Virus record (IMG/VR): IMGVR_UViG_3300023179_008461
Coordinates: 1-44,756 of that record
Direction: 5' to 3' (one strand)
DNA from: a virus
DNA length: 44,756 nt
A model generated the notes under the pieces. It saw only the letters and a program-made list of their open reading frames with translations, did no database searches and was not told the DNA's origin. Of this stretch, positions 38,053 through 44,756 are shown one piece after another. The position numbers were made by a program, and so were the translations under genes. The number at the start of each line of letters is the position of its first letter. The first letter of the stretch is position 1.

Positions 38053-38627
38053 TTGACTTTTTCTCCAGAAGTAAGTTCTACTTCGACGAGATCTAGAACA
38101 CCATGATCATGACGATCTACCACTCTTGTGAGTGTGTCTTTTCCTGTGCTTTCATCTCTCGTAAGAAGTAAATCTCCTCGAGAAACTTCAGACATTTTCT
38201 TTTTGGTGTTGAACGTCCCGTCTTCAAAATAAGTATTTACTTCCTCGGCAAAGTACAAACTTTTATTGAAGCCGTAGAGTGAGAAGAACTCGATCTTGTC
38301 GAAGAGCTCGTGCATCTTCTTCTCGTCCAGGCCGTGCAGCTCCTTGGCACCCGTAACGAACCTCTCACGGAGCTGTGCACGTTCACCACCCTTCTTGTCA
38401 GCGGTGTCGAGCGACTTCTTGACGAGCGTCTTCCTCATCTTGTCTGCCTCACCCTCGCTGAATCCAGCCAGCTCCATTGAGAGCAACATAAATTGCTCTT
38501 GAAAGCAATTTGAAACTAAGAAGCCGTTTGCAAAGAAATTGTGATTCTTTTCAACGCCGATGTCGTAAACATGCTTGACAGAACCTTTGCGAATTGACTT
38601 AATCTTAGAAGTTTTTAGAGCTGTCAT
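37908..38627 (-). CDS. dnaE: DnaE polymerase, third fragment (C-intein 2 + extein + N-intein 3)
   Basis: A 239-residue ORF in three parts: C-intein 2 (1-40), an 82-residue extein (41-122) from CFQEQFMLLSMELAGFSEGE to FFSLYGFNK, and N-intein 3 (123-239) starting with Ser. The extein is the polymerase fingers region; QEQ and YGFNK are among the most conserved DnaE motifs, and both borders fall inside them. The protein can only function after two trans-splicing reactions. It overlaps the endonuclease ORFs on both sides. Confidence 0.9.
   Translation of the reverse strand: MTALKTSKIKSIRKGSVKHVYDIGVEKNHNFFANGFLVSNCFQEQFMLLSMELAGFSEGEADKMRKTLVKKSLDTADKKGGERAQLRERFVTGAKELHGLDEKKMHELFDKIEFFSLYGFNKSLYFAEEVNTYFEDGTFNTKKKMSEVSRGDLLLTRDESTGKDTLTRVVDRHDHGVLDLVEVELTSGEKVKCTWDHKFRTVETGEMLPLWKIHKLGLSVVVNADESLKKKTRISGSTS
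37911..38261 (-). other. Split intein 3, N-terminal half (Ser1 type, up to 117 aa)
   Basis: Starts Ser in SLYFAEEVNTYFEDGTFN after GFNK. Block A continues MSEVSRGDLLL and block B is CTWDHKFRTVETGE. Ser at position 1 replaces the usual Cys. The last part overlaps the endonuclease ORF and may not be needed. Confidence 0.8.
38508..38627 (-). other. Split intein 2, C-terminal half (40 aa)
   Basis: A canonical C-intein with block F VYDIGVEKNHNFFANG and block G FLVSN, followed by Cys+1 of the extein CFQEQ. As in intein 3, the penultimate residue is Ser. Confidence 0.88.
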
Positions 38628-39375
38628 TCTTGATACCCTTTAAGGACTCGAGGTAAGCATGAGATTCTGACTGCCACACTCTAACAATCTTATGTCCGGA
38701 AGAGATAGCCTTTGCATTGTTTGCCTCATCAAGTCTGAATTGCTTCTTCATGCGATCGGACAGTGCATAGTGGGCTTTGTTACCGTGCCAAAAATCTCCG
38801 TCAAATTCTATGATGGTATTGGTTGAAGGTATAAAAATATCATAAACGTGGCTGTAATCAGGAATCATGAAATTTCTAATAGCGTCAGGATGTATGACAA
38901 GAATCTCTTTGAAAAAATCTTCTTCTGCGTGTGATGTCTTGCGAAAATCACAGTTCTTCTTCGCATCTTTCATTTTTCTGCGGCGCTCTGCAGCAATTTC
39001 TTTTGGTGCGTGTTTCAAGCTTTTGTGTATCAGAAGAGATCGTCTGCTTTTGAATGACACATCACACACAAAGCATTTCTCACTCGTCAAAAGATCGGCT
39101 ATGGAACAATAAGACATGTGAGACCGAAGTGAAGTATTTGATGTAAATTTCTTGTCGCATACGCGACAATAAAATTCTCCATCAATCCTAATTTTTTCTC
39201 TCGTCTTTGCTGCGTTTTGCTTCGATATAGTCTCAGGAGAGAGTTTTCTCCCGCGCATTTTTTGAAGCGATTCTTCAGAATGTTTTCTTGTCTTGTAGGC
39301 AAGACCCATACAGATACGTGAACAATAAGTCTTTTGCTTACAAAGTTGTTTTTTACAAACGTAACATTTTTTCAT
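38605..39375 (-). CDS. Vsr-like homing endonuclease 2 between dnaE fragments
   Basis: A 256-residue ORF with three Cys/His fingers (CYVCKKQLCKQKTYCSRIC near 4-22; CRVCDKKFTSNTSLRSHMSYC near 70-90; CFVCDVSFKSRRSLLIHKSLKH near 101-122) and a C-terminal nuclease core HVYDIFIP, IIEFDGDFWHGN, then SGHKIVRVWQSES. This is the same nuclease type as in the other two breaks. It begins 38 bases after the stop of fragment 2, beyond an 8-bp hairpin (39384-39412), and overlaps the start of fragment 3. Confidence 0.82.
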   Translation of the reverse strand: MKKCYVCKKQLCKQKTYCSRICMGLAYKTRKHSEESLQKMRGRKLSPETISKQNAAKTREKIRIDGEFYCRVCDKKFTSNTSLRSHMSYCSIADLLTSEKCFVCDVSFKSRRSLLIHKSLKHAPKEIAAERRRKMKDAKKNCDFRKTSHAEEDFFKEILVIHPDAIRNFMIPDYSHVYDIFIPSTNTIIEFDGDFWHGNKAHYALSDRMKKQFRLDEANNAKAISSGHKIVRVWQSESHAYLESLKGIKNDSSKNF

Positions 39376-39412
39376 TTATACTCTTTCAAGAGCAGTACAG
39401 TGGTTCTTGAAA

Positions 39413-40660
39413 CTAAGTATTTAAGCACAAGATCTCGTCATCAATTTTTAGCTCTCCAGCAGGAACTTTTCCTCGCGTAGTATAAACGACGTGATCTGAA
39501 GTAAGTTCTATCTCACCGTCATCTGTCTCTATGACGATTGTTTCTCTTTCTCCCTGATCATAGAATTGAGTGATCATATCAGAAACAACAGTACCTGTTT
39601 CAGCATCGAAAGAAGGCAATGCAAGACTTTTCTTATGTTTTACAATTTCTTCAATTGTAAATTCTCCTGACTCGGTTGTCACTTTCGTATCACCTGTCAG
39701 ACACATAAAGCCTCTCGTGGCTCCCAAGACCTTCTCGATGAGAGGATGGTCGTACTTGATGCCCTCGATGTTCTTACCGGCGTCGACGTACATGTTGTGG
39801 ACGTTCGCCTTGAGGGGACCCGGTCGGTAGATCGCCGTTACTGCAGCGAGCTCGTCGATGTTGTTTGGAGCTGCCTGCATGCAGAACTTACGAGCTCCGG
39901 AAGCAGTGAACTGGAAGACACCGACGAATCGACCTTCGTGATAGACGTGTCGCCAAACGATCGGATCGTCCTGTTTCACATAGCGGCAGTTGAGATGCTT
40001 GTCGAAGAAGTCCTTGATGTCTGTGAAGGTCGGGTCTGGGTTGCCCTGTTTGATGAGGATTCGACGGATGCAGTTCTCTACGTCCTTGAGGAGCGTGAGT
40101 CCCAGGAAGTCGAACTTGAGGAATCCGTTCTCCTCGAGGTTGCGGAAGTTCATGCCCTCAGACCACGGCGTCTGAAGCTCGCCGCGGACGGAGATGATGG
40201 GCATCGTGGCTGCAAGCTCGTCCGGATCGGAGACGAGGACGCCGCCAGCATGGCGGCCGACAGAACGATTCTGCATGAAGAGGGTGTTGATGTGGTCTTC
40301 GACCTCCGGGTACTTCTCCATGAAAGCCTTATACTTGGGAGAGTACTTCATGCAGTCGTCGTGCTTCAGGACGAAGACCGACTTCTCTGTGTCTTCGTCT
40401 CGGGCGAGGTTCATCACCTCGTCCTGCAGGGGTCCCGTCATTTCGTTGACCTCCTCGAAGGGAACGTTGTAGATCTTCGAGATGTCTTTGACGAGAGACT
40501 TCAGCTTCAGCGTGTTGAAGTTGGACACAGGGATGACTGCGTCGTCGCCGAAGAGCTCGCGAGATGCCTCGATCAGAACGTCACGATCGCCGGCGTCAGA
40601 ATTGTGTGAACCTACAGCAAGTTTGCGCTTTAAGAAGCTGTGAATTTTAGCGACAATCAT
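39413..40660 (-). CDS. dnaE: DnaE polymerase, second fragment (C-intein 1 + palm extein + N-intein 2)
   Basis: A 415-residue ORF. A 20-residue C-intein ends GSHN, then the extein begins SDAGDRD. It holds the second catalytic Asp of PDxDxD, the third in FLKFDFLGL, and the motifs GRHAGGVLVS and AIYRPGPL. The extein (299 residues) ends at GATRGFM, then N-intein 2 (96 residues) begins CLTGDTKV. The start overlaps the end of endonuclease 1 as ATGATTGTCGCTAA, which implies coupled translation. It cannot act alone since the first catalytic Asp is in fragment 1. Confidence 0.92.
   Translation of the reverse strand: MIVAKIHSFLKRKLAVGSHNSDAGDRDVLIEASRELFGDDAVIPVSNFNTLKLKSLVKDISKIYNVPFEEVNEMTGPLQDEVMNLARDEDTEKSVFVLKHDDCMKYSPKYKAFMEKYPEVEDHINTLFMQNRSVGRHAGGVLVSDPDELAATMPIISVRGELQTPWSEGMNFRNLEENGFLKFDFLGLTLLKDVENCIRRILIKQGNPDPTFTDIKDFFDKHLNCRYVKQDDPIVWRHVYHEGRFVGVFQFTASGARKFCMQAAPNNIDELAAVTAIYRPGPLKANVHNMYVDAGKNIEGIKYDHPLIEKVLGATRGFMCLTGDTKVTTESGEFTIEEIVKHKKSLALPSFDAETGTVVSDMITQFYDQGERETIVIETDDGEIELTSDHVVYTTRGKVPAGELKIDDEILCLNT
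39416..39703 (-). other. Split intein 2, N-terminal half (96 aa)
   Basis: Begins Cys1 in CLTGDTKVTTESGEFTIEEI (block A) with block B ELTSDHVVYTTRG. It lies between extein GFM and the FQEQ motif of fragment 3. Length and motifs match natural split-intein N-halves. Confidence 0.88.
40601..40660 (-). other. Split intein 1, very short C-terminal half (20 aa)
   Basis: MIVAKIHSFLKRKLAVGSHN followed by Ser+1 of the extein. HSFLKRKLAVGSHN aligns with the end of block F plus block G (HNFFA...HN). The usual block F opening (YDIEVE) is absent and is found in the N-half instead, so the break lies unusually close to the C terminus. Confidence 0.7.
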
Positions 40661-41711
40661 TTACGAACTCCTGAATTCTTTTCAGAACCTCTGAACGTTT
40701 AGTTTCCCAATCTCTCTCCCACACGACGAAAGTCTTTATTCCAAGGCATTGTGCTGCTAAAAGACGCGTTTCGTCTTTTTGTCGAACATCACGTGCTGTA
40801 AGCCCCTCTCGGATGAAATGTGCGTCTGGGTAGATTGATGGATTTGCATGGAAATAGTCACCGTAGAATTCGATAGCAAGTTCGAGGGGCTCAACATAGT
40901 AGTCGAAAAATCCAATTGCATCGTCGTATACGAATCTTTTTTGAGAATTTTTGTAAGAGCGAGTCTCGCTGTCTGCGAAGACCTCTTGATCAAGAAAGTC
41001 CACCATCTCTCTTTCGCCCCGAGAGACCGTAATACCGCTCGAACGAATTTGATATTCGACGTGCGGGTTGATGCCCCTCCAAGGATTATCGCGGCCGATT
41101 CGATCGAGCAGTGTGTCTTTTCTTTTCTTTTCTAGAAGATGTGACTCAGATGAATGTTTTACTCCATACCTTTCTACCATCGTGGTGATCATCTTTTCAC
41201 GCATGTCTTTTCTTTGCAGGGGACGAAAAACTCCATGCTTTTCGAGCATTGAGCTTTCATACCGAAGTGTATAAGATGCACAACGATGAAGCACAGACTT
41301 GCAACAGCTTCTACAAAATGGTGAGTCTTTTGTGAGAAATTTTACTGCAATCGGGAAAGAATAGCTTGATCCGCAATCTGGGCACTTGAAAGTCGCTACG
41401 ATTTTAGAAGAGTCTGACGATTTTAGCGGATTTCCGAAGGGATCTGTCGCTAATAATCGATGTTTTCTTGAGAGTTTCGATAGTGATATTCTCCCGAGGA
41501 AAGGCTCTCCGTTTAACGTCATGTCAGCATGGAAATTAATGTTGTCAATCCCCATCTTGATATCTGCTTTAAAATTCCGCTGTAACACGTCTTTTTCAAG
41601 TGCAGAAGCAGATACAAATCCTGCTAAATCAGCAGCTACGCGTTTGATCTCCTCCCAGGACTCCCACCCTAGTGATTCCGCTACCGACTTTAGACTCACC
41701 TGTTTGAACAT
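40647..41711 (-). CDS. Vsr-like homing endonuclease 1 with DnaE-derived N terminus
   Basis: A 354-residue ORF between dnaE fragments 1 and 2. The first 40 or so residues (FKQVSLKSVAESLGWESWEE) resemble DnaE extein sequence, FNTLKLKSLV and PFEEV in fragment 2. Next come a zinc ribbon (CPDCGSS...CRSCC), three YGV-type repeats (EKHGVFRPLQ, ERYGVKHSSES, LDRIGRDNPWRG) and the nuclease core LAIEFYGDYFHANP with CLGIKTFVVWERDW, all known from phage homing nucleases. The ATG has GAGGGG ten bases upstream and sits inside fragment 1's reading frame. It overlaps fragment 2 by 14 bases. Confidence 0.8.
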   Translation of the reverse strand: MFKQVSLKSVAESLGWESWEEIKRVAADLAGFVSASALEKDVLQRNFKADIKMGIDNINFHADMTLNGEPFLGRISLSKLSRKHRLLATDPFGNPLKSSDSSKIVATFKCPDCGSSYSFPIAVKFLTKDSPFCRSCCKSVLHRCASYTLRYESSMLEKHGVFRPLQRKDMREKMITTMVERYGVKHSSESHLLEKKRKDTLLDRIGRDNPWRGINPHVEYQIRSSGITVSRGEREMVDFLDQEVFADSETRSYKNSQKRFVYDDAIGFFDYYVEPLELAIEFYGDYFHANPSIYPDAHFIREGLTARDVRQKDETRLLAAQCLGIKTFVVWERDWETKRSEVLKRIQEFVNDCR

Positions 41712-43635
41712 GTGCTACGATCCCCTCTGCTGCGTCAGCATCTAAGTCATAGGTATAGATGCAGCAATGGGCAGCGACATTATTTTTGGTAAGTTCTAGC
41801 GAGTCAAAAGGAACCACCCAGAACGTAGAGGATCCTTCAACTGTAATGTCAACAAGATCTACGTGCTTTTCGACGTGATGATTCTTTCCCAAGACAAGAA
41901 TGTCGCCGTCCTTGCCGAGAAGTAGGTCACCAGGACCGACATCTTCTGCCGTAATTTCCTTGTGGATCGAAGTAAGAAGGCGATGCTTGTGATTCGCCAC
42001 GATCACACCGACTGTTCCGTCCTGGCTTCTCAGAAAAAGGTCGTACACGACATCATCGTCATTTGACTTTCTACGTTGACAGAATGTGACGCGTCTCTCA
42101 ACGTTGTGAGAATCAATCACAGTATCACCAACTTGTAGATCAGAGATAGGAACACTACCGTTCGGGGTGACCACCATGTGGTTTGACTTCAAACAATCAA
42201 TGTCAGGCCAGCCTGCCTTCTGTCGATTGAGGAAGCGGCCCCACAGCAGGTTGTACTGGATGGGATCGAACTGTGTGATGCCCAGCAGGAAGTTGACGAG
42301 AGAGCTCGGACCGCTGCCTCGACCCGGTCCGAGGAGAGTTCGTGTCTCGGCACGGTGGAAGATCTTGTACATCGTCACGAAGTAGGAGGCGTGTCCCAGG
42401 AACTTGATGTCAGAAAGCTCCATCTTCGCGCGCTTGACGTACTCAGGCTTGTCAGCTAGACCCTCACGATCGAGGCCCTCTTTGACGAGCCGTGTGAGCT
42501 GTTGGAACGTAGAGTTTCCCGGCTCGTCGAGCTTCGGTAGCTTCGCCTTCGTGTCGATCCACACGTCTTCGCACATCTGCCATGCGATGTCGTGAGTCCG
42601 TTCGATCGCGTCTCGCACCTCTTCTTCAGCACCCTTGTAGAACTCATACTCACTGTGAGACGCCTTGAACTCGTCCCACATCTGAGTGGCATTCTTGGGG
42701 TACAGCTCACACTTCAGGTCCTCAAATTTCGGTAGTGCGTTGCCGTCAAGCTTCTGGCCCATCCAGCCCAGCTTCTTGTAGAGCTCACGGGCCTGCCACT
42801 TAGACGGATCAGGATAGTGAGAGTCGCAGGTGGCGATCAGCTTCACGCCTGTCTTGCGAGACAGATCGATGAGATACTTGTTCACCGTATGCTGCTTCGG
42901 CAGCTTGTTGAACTGAATCTCGAGAAAGAAGTTGTCGGTGCCGACGGCGTCGGTGAAGCGGTCAGTGAGGTTCGAGAGCTGAGCAATGATCTCTTCTGAC
43001 GACTTACCATACGCCTCACCGCGCAGGATCGCACCAGAAAAAATTCCTCCGAGGCACGCTGAAGACCACACGATGCCCTTGCCGTACTTTCGGAGAAGAT
43101 CGAAGTCGATTCGAGGATAACGGTAGAATCCGTCCTTGAAGGACGCCTTCACGAGACGGTAGATGTTGGCCATGCCCTCTTTGTTCTGGGCGACGGCGAC
43201 GAGGTGGTATCGGCGCTGCCAGTCGGGCTTCTCCTTGTAGTCGTCGGCCTTGGTCTCCGCCTCGTCCTCGACGACGTGGCCGCCGGCCTCTTCCTCTTCG
43301 ACCTCGTCAGCGTCGATGTCAGTTCGGATCTTCGCTTTCTTCTCGGCTTCAGCAGCAGTCTTTGCGTCTTTGACTGACTGCTTGTGGGCTTCGAAGTCGA
43401 TCTTCCACTGTGCAAGCGAGGGAACGAAGTAGAACTCGACGCCGTACAGCTGTCGATACTTCTTGCCGCTCTTCTGCGTCTTTGCCGCTGCTGCTCGTGC
43501 GTGAGCGTGTCCGTTGCCGTTGCCGTGGTCTGTCAGGGCCCAGGCATCCATGCCTTGTGCCTCGGAAGTGACAAACGAGATGTGTGAGTCCGGGTAGCCG
43601 AGTCCGTCAAATGTTGAGAAGCCTGATCTTTTCAC
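41629..43635 (-). CDS. dnaE: DnaE polymerase, first fragment (PHP/palm extein + N-intein 1)
   Basis: A 668-residue ORF. Residues 1-480 are the start of a family C replicative polymerase: a PHP domain (WALTDHGN near 32-39, ATCDSHYPD near 268-276), then the palm with LGPGRGSGPSSLVNF and the first active-site Asp in PDID. Residues 481-668 are intein. The start is GTG at 43635, in the arm of a 23-bp inverted repeat. The usual HxH metal motif of the PHP N terminus is missing, about eight residues short of other family members. An acidic insert (DADEVEEEEAGGHVVEDEAE) interrupts the PHP domain. Confidence 0.9.
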   Translation of the reverse strand: MKRSGFSTFDGLGYPDSHISFVTSEAQGMDAWALTDHGNGNGHAHARAAAAKTQKSGKKYRQLYGVEFYFVPSLAQWKIDFEAHKQSVKDAKTAAEAEKKAKIRTDIDADEVEEEEAGGHVVEDEAETKADDYKEKPDWQRRYHLVAVAQNKEGMANIYRLVKASFKDGFYRYPRIDFDLLRKYGKGIVWSSACLGGIFSGAILRGEAYGKSSEEIIAQLSNLTDRFTDAVGTDNFFLEIQFNKLPKQHTVNKYLIDLSRKTGVKLIATCDSHYPDPSKWQARELYKKLGWMGQKLDGNALPKFEDLKCELYPKNATQMWDEFKASHSEYEFYKGAEEEVRDAIERTHDIAWQMCEDVWIDTKAKLPKLDEPGNSTFQQLTRLVKEGLDREGLADKPEYVKRAKMELSDIKFLGHASYFVTMYKIFHRAETRTLLGPGRGSGPSSLVNFLLGITQFDPIQYNLLWGRFLNRQKAGWPDIDCLKSNHMVVTPNGSVPISDLQVGDTVIDSHNVERRVTFCQRRKSNDDDVVYDLFLRSQDGTVGVIVANHKHRLLTSIHKEITAEDVGPGDLLLGKDGDILVLGKNHHVEKHVDLVDITVEGSSTFWVVPFDSLELTKNNVAAHCCIYTYDLDADAAEGIVAHVQTGESKVGSGITRVGVLGGDQTRSC
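41632..42195 (-). other. Split intein 1, N-terminal half with extra block F/G-like region
   Basis: Starts Cys1 in CLKSNHMVVTPNGSVPISDL (block A), with block B VANHKHRLLT. Unlike the other N-halves it continues to a block F-like VDLVDITVEGSSTFWVV and a degenerate end NNVAAHC|C. That region is followed by sequence resembling DnaE extein, up to the stop. Confidence 0.75.
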
Positions 43636-43699
43636 ATTCTGCGGGTGCCCACAACGTCAGAGTTCTTAGCTCGTCAGTTGTGGGCACCCGCAGAATGTG
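43633..43699 (-). repeat. 23-bp perfect inverted repeat covering the dnaE start codon
   Basis: Arms 43633-43655 and 43677-43699 are exact reverse complements, with a 21-base loop. The last three bases of the coding-strand stem are the GTG start of dnaE fragment 1. No T-run follows on either strand, so it is not a normal terminator. In mRNA the start codon would be buried in a very stable hairpin. Confidence 0.85.
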
Positions 43700-43903
43700 C
43701 ATGCAGCCCTACGAAGCGAGACGGTGGACGAACAGAAGATAGAGTCATGAGTATACTCTACAGTGCAAGACTTAGACTTTACACGCGTCGAAAAAACGAT
43801 TCGAGCGACCTGTGAGAGCCGCTGGGATTCTTCGTGATCTCTACAATTGTCTTGTGTCACACTTGTCATTCTAACGAATATTTTACTGTTTGCGCGCTAC
43901 ACA

Positions 43904-43911
43904 CATAAATA
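43904..43911 (+). promoter_or_regulatory. Late-promoter-like octamer CATAAATA, 5 nt before ATG
   Basis: CATAAATA (one base from the T4 late box), then CGGGT, then the ATG at 43917. The 281-base stretch 43636-43916 also holds the dnaE leader; a TATACT hexamer on the minus strand near 43751 could be a host-type -10 for dnaE. Confidence 0.55.
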
Positions 43912-43916
43912 CGGGT

Positions 43917-44756
43917 ATGACTACACCCGACCAGATCCAGCAGCTTAAACAGAACTGCTACAACATGACGCGCTGGCTCGACCACGTGCATGACTACGCT
44001 CAGGACATCGTCAACGAAGTCTACTTCAAGATCACAGAAGTGGGCAAGCAAGACCAGACTCAGAAGTGGGCGTCCAGCATCATGGACCTGACGATGGCCG
44101 TCGTCGCTGACATGGACTTCCCGGGGGCAGCGATAACTGGCTTTGCTCTCCAGGGCATTGTTGGATCATTCGCAGACAACACTCCCGGCTCACTCAACAA
44201 GCAGTTTGGTGAAATATGGGAGAGGTTCTCCGCCACCTTCCAGCAGATGGACACTGAACTAGCACAAATCCAAGCTGATCCTGTCGGCAACTGGAACAAG
44301 TCCTACAAAGATCCGATCACGGGCAAGGTCTTCACTGTATCGTCTCTCGCTGGCTCTGGCGTCTACTTTCCAACGAACGACTTGACGCTTCAGGGAACGC
44401 CATACTATGATCCTGTCAAGTACGACGCTGCCTTCGACAAAGTGCTGGTTGCTTTCAAGTACAACATGGCGAAGAACGTCCTGGGCTTGAAGTGGAGCAT
44501 CCTCCACCAACCGAACCACACGTTCTGGTCGGGGTGGAACGACGCCGACGCTCGAAACTTTGCCAAGGACCAGATAAACGGAAACAGGGACGTATTCCTC
44601 GTCTGGTGGCACGACCAGGATGGTTCGTGCGCCGGCTGTCCGAACAATGGGATATCGACGTCTGAACCTCGCCTCGGGGTCGGTGAGTGGTATGCCAACT
44701 GGGACTACTACCACGGTGAGACCGCGCCGAAGGACCTATGTGACTGGTTGATGCAG
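43917..44756 (+). CDS. Hypothetical protein, 5' part, runs off the window
   Basis: An open frame of 280 codons to the window edge, beginning MTTPDQIQQLKQNCYNMTRW. The first 130 residues look helical, with a mildly hydrophobic part (AAITGFALQGIVGSFA). The second part is rich in aromatic residues (HTFWSGWNDADARNF, VFLVWWHDQDGSCAGCPNN, GEWYANWDYYHGE) as in phage surface or tail proteins. A CxxC pair is present. A late-type octamer precedes the start at five bases. No family recognised. Confidence 0.65.
   Translation, partial: MTTPDQIQQLKQNCYNMTRWLDHVHDYAQDIVNEVYFKITEVGKQDQTQKWASSIMDLTMAVVADMDFPGAAITGFALQGIVGSFADNTPGSLNKQFGEIWERFSATFQQMDTELAQIQADPVGNWNKSYKDPITGKVFTVSSLAGSGVYFPTNDLTLQGTPYYDPVKYDAAFDKVLVAFKYNMAKNVLGLKWSILHQPNHTFWSGWNDADARNFAKDQINGNRDVFLVWWHDQDGSCAGCPNNGISTSEPRLGVGEWYANWDYYHGETAPKDLCDWLMQ

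Noticed and set aside
39384-39412. 8-bp stem (TTTCAAGA/TCTTGAAA) between dnaE fragment 2 and endonuclease 2
   Set aside because: AT-rich with a 13-base loop and no T-run, so a weak terminator at best. It may slightly shield the endonuclease start, but I did not count it as a feature.
39746-40609. 287-codon open frame on the plus strand
   Set aside because: It lies antisense to dnaE fragment 2, whose motifs and splice borders are clear. The translation is a low-complexity Val/Leu/Glu sequence typical of the complement of a codon-biased gene.
43666-43869. 67-codon minus-strand frame upstream of dnaE, ending in the hairpin loop
   Set aside because: It has no ribosome site, an atypical Ser/Cys-rich composition, and lies in the leader of dnaE. 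It could be a leader peptide, but nothing positive supports it.

Overview
The window looks like part of the genome of a large tailed phage, probably a T4-related or jumbo myovirus. Genes are packed almost end to end, mostly on the minus strand, with many ATGA or TGATG stop/start overlaps. There is a phage lysozyme, a nucleotide-salvage set, many small proteins of unknown function, T4-late-like promoter octamers and seven probable homing endonucleases. I see no rRNA, tRNA, CRISPR array, integrase or transposase. The host cannot be named from the sequence.

Layout. 1-8.9 kb (minus): DNA repair and small-domain genes: UV-damage endonuclease, AAA+ ATPase, Fpg/Nei glycosylase with an apparent ATT start, a run of short SH3-like paralogues around an exported SGNH hydrolase, an adenine methylase, an MBD4-like glycosylase, a UDP-sugar pyrophosphorylase and an AdoMet decarboxylase. 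9-11.5 kb: Nudix hydrolase, HExxH membrane protein and a lysozyme unit that runs from a TATAAATA promoter to a hairpin terminator. 11.5-20.5 kb: two plus-strand virion-type genes, a FEN-type exonuclease whose 3' end has been replaced by an inserted homing nuclease, a PolX-like polymerase and several structural-type proteins. 20.5-32 kb: NMN-adenylyltransferase-like enzyme, ligase-like protein, nitrilase, pterin dehydratase, superoxide dismutase and many proteins that share a short terminal helix. 32-36 kb: dCMP deaminase, thymidine kinase, two sugar epimerases and a kinase with a thymidylate-synthase-like tail. 36-43.6 kb: a bacterial-type (family C, DnaE) replicative polymerase split into four ORFs. 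A last plus-strand gene runs off the right edge.

The most striking system is the polymerase. Its four ORFs are separated by three Vsr-like homing endonuclease ORFs and carry intein halves at the breaks, so three trans-splicing events would be needed to rebuild a protein of about 1182 residues. The first break lies between the two aspartates of the PDxDxD active-site motif. The breakpoints also hold fossils of the invasion, including a frameshifted second copy of DnaE sequence at the start of the first endonuclease.

Two further patterns run through the window. First, at least ten proteins begin with an amphipathic helix of the type LLREYVxxVLxE that ends in an (I/L/V)xE site, much like T4 capsid-targeting sequences. 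This suggests that a superoxide dismutase, a ligase-like protein and perhaps other enzymes are packaged in the capsid. Second, about ten starts lie only 5-8 bases after a T4-late-like NATAWWTA octamer, usually exactly 5, and often have no Shine-Dalgarno sequence. This predicts leaderless late mRNAs.

The repair genes (two glycosylases, PolX-like polymerase, FEN nuclease, UV endonuclease, ligase-like protein) would together cover most steps of base-excision repair. All functional statements rest on motif recognition by eye. No database search was run.
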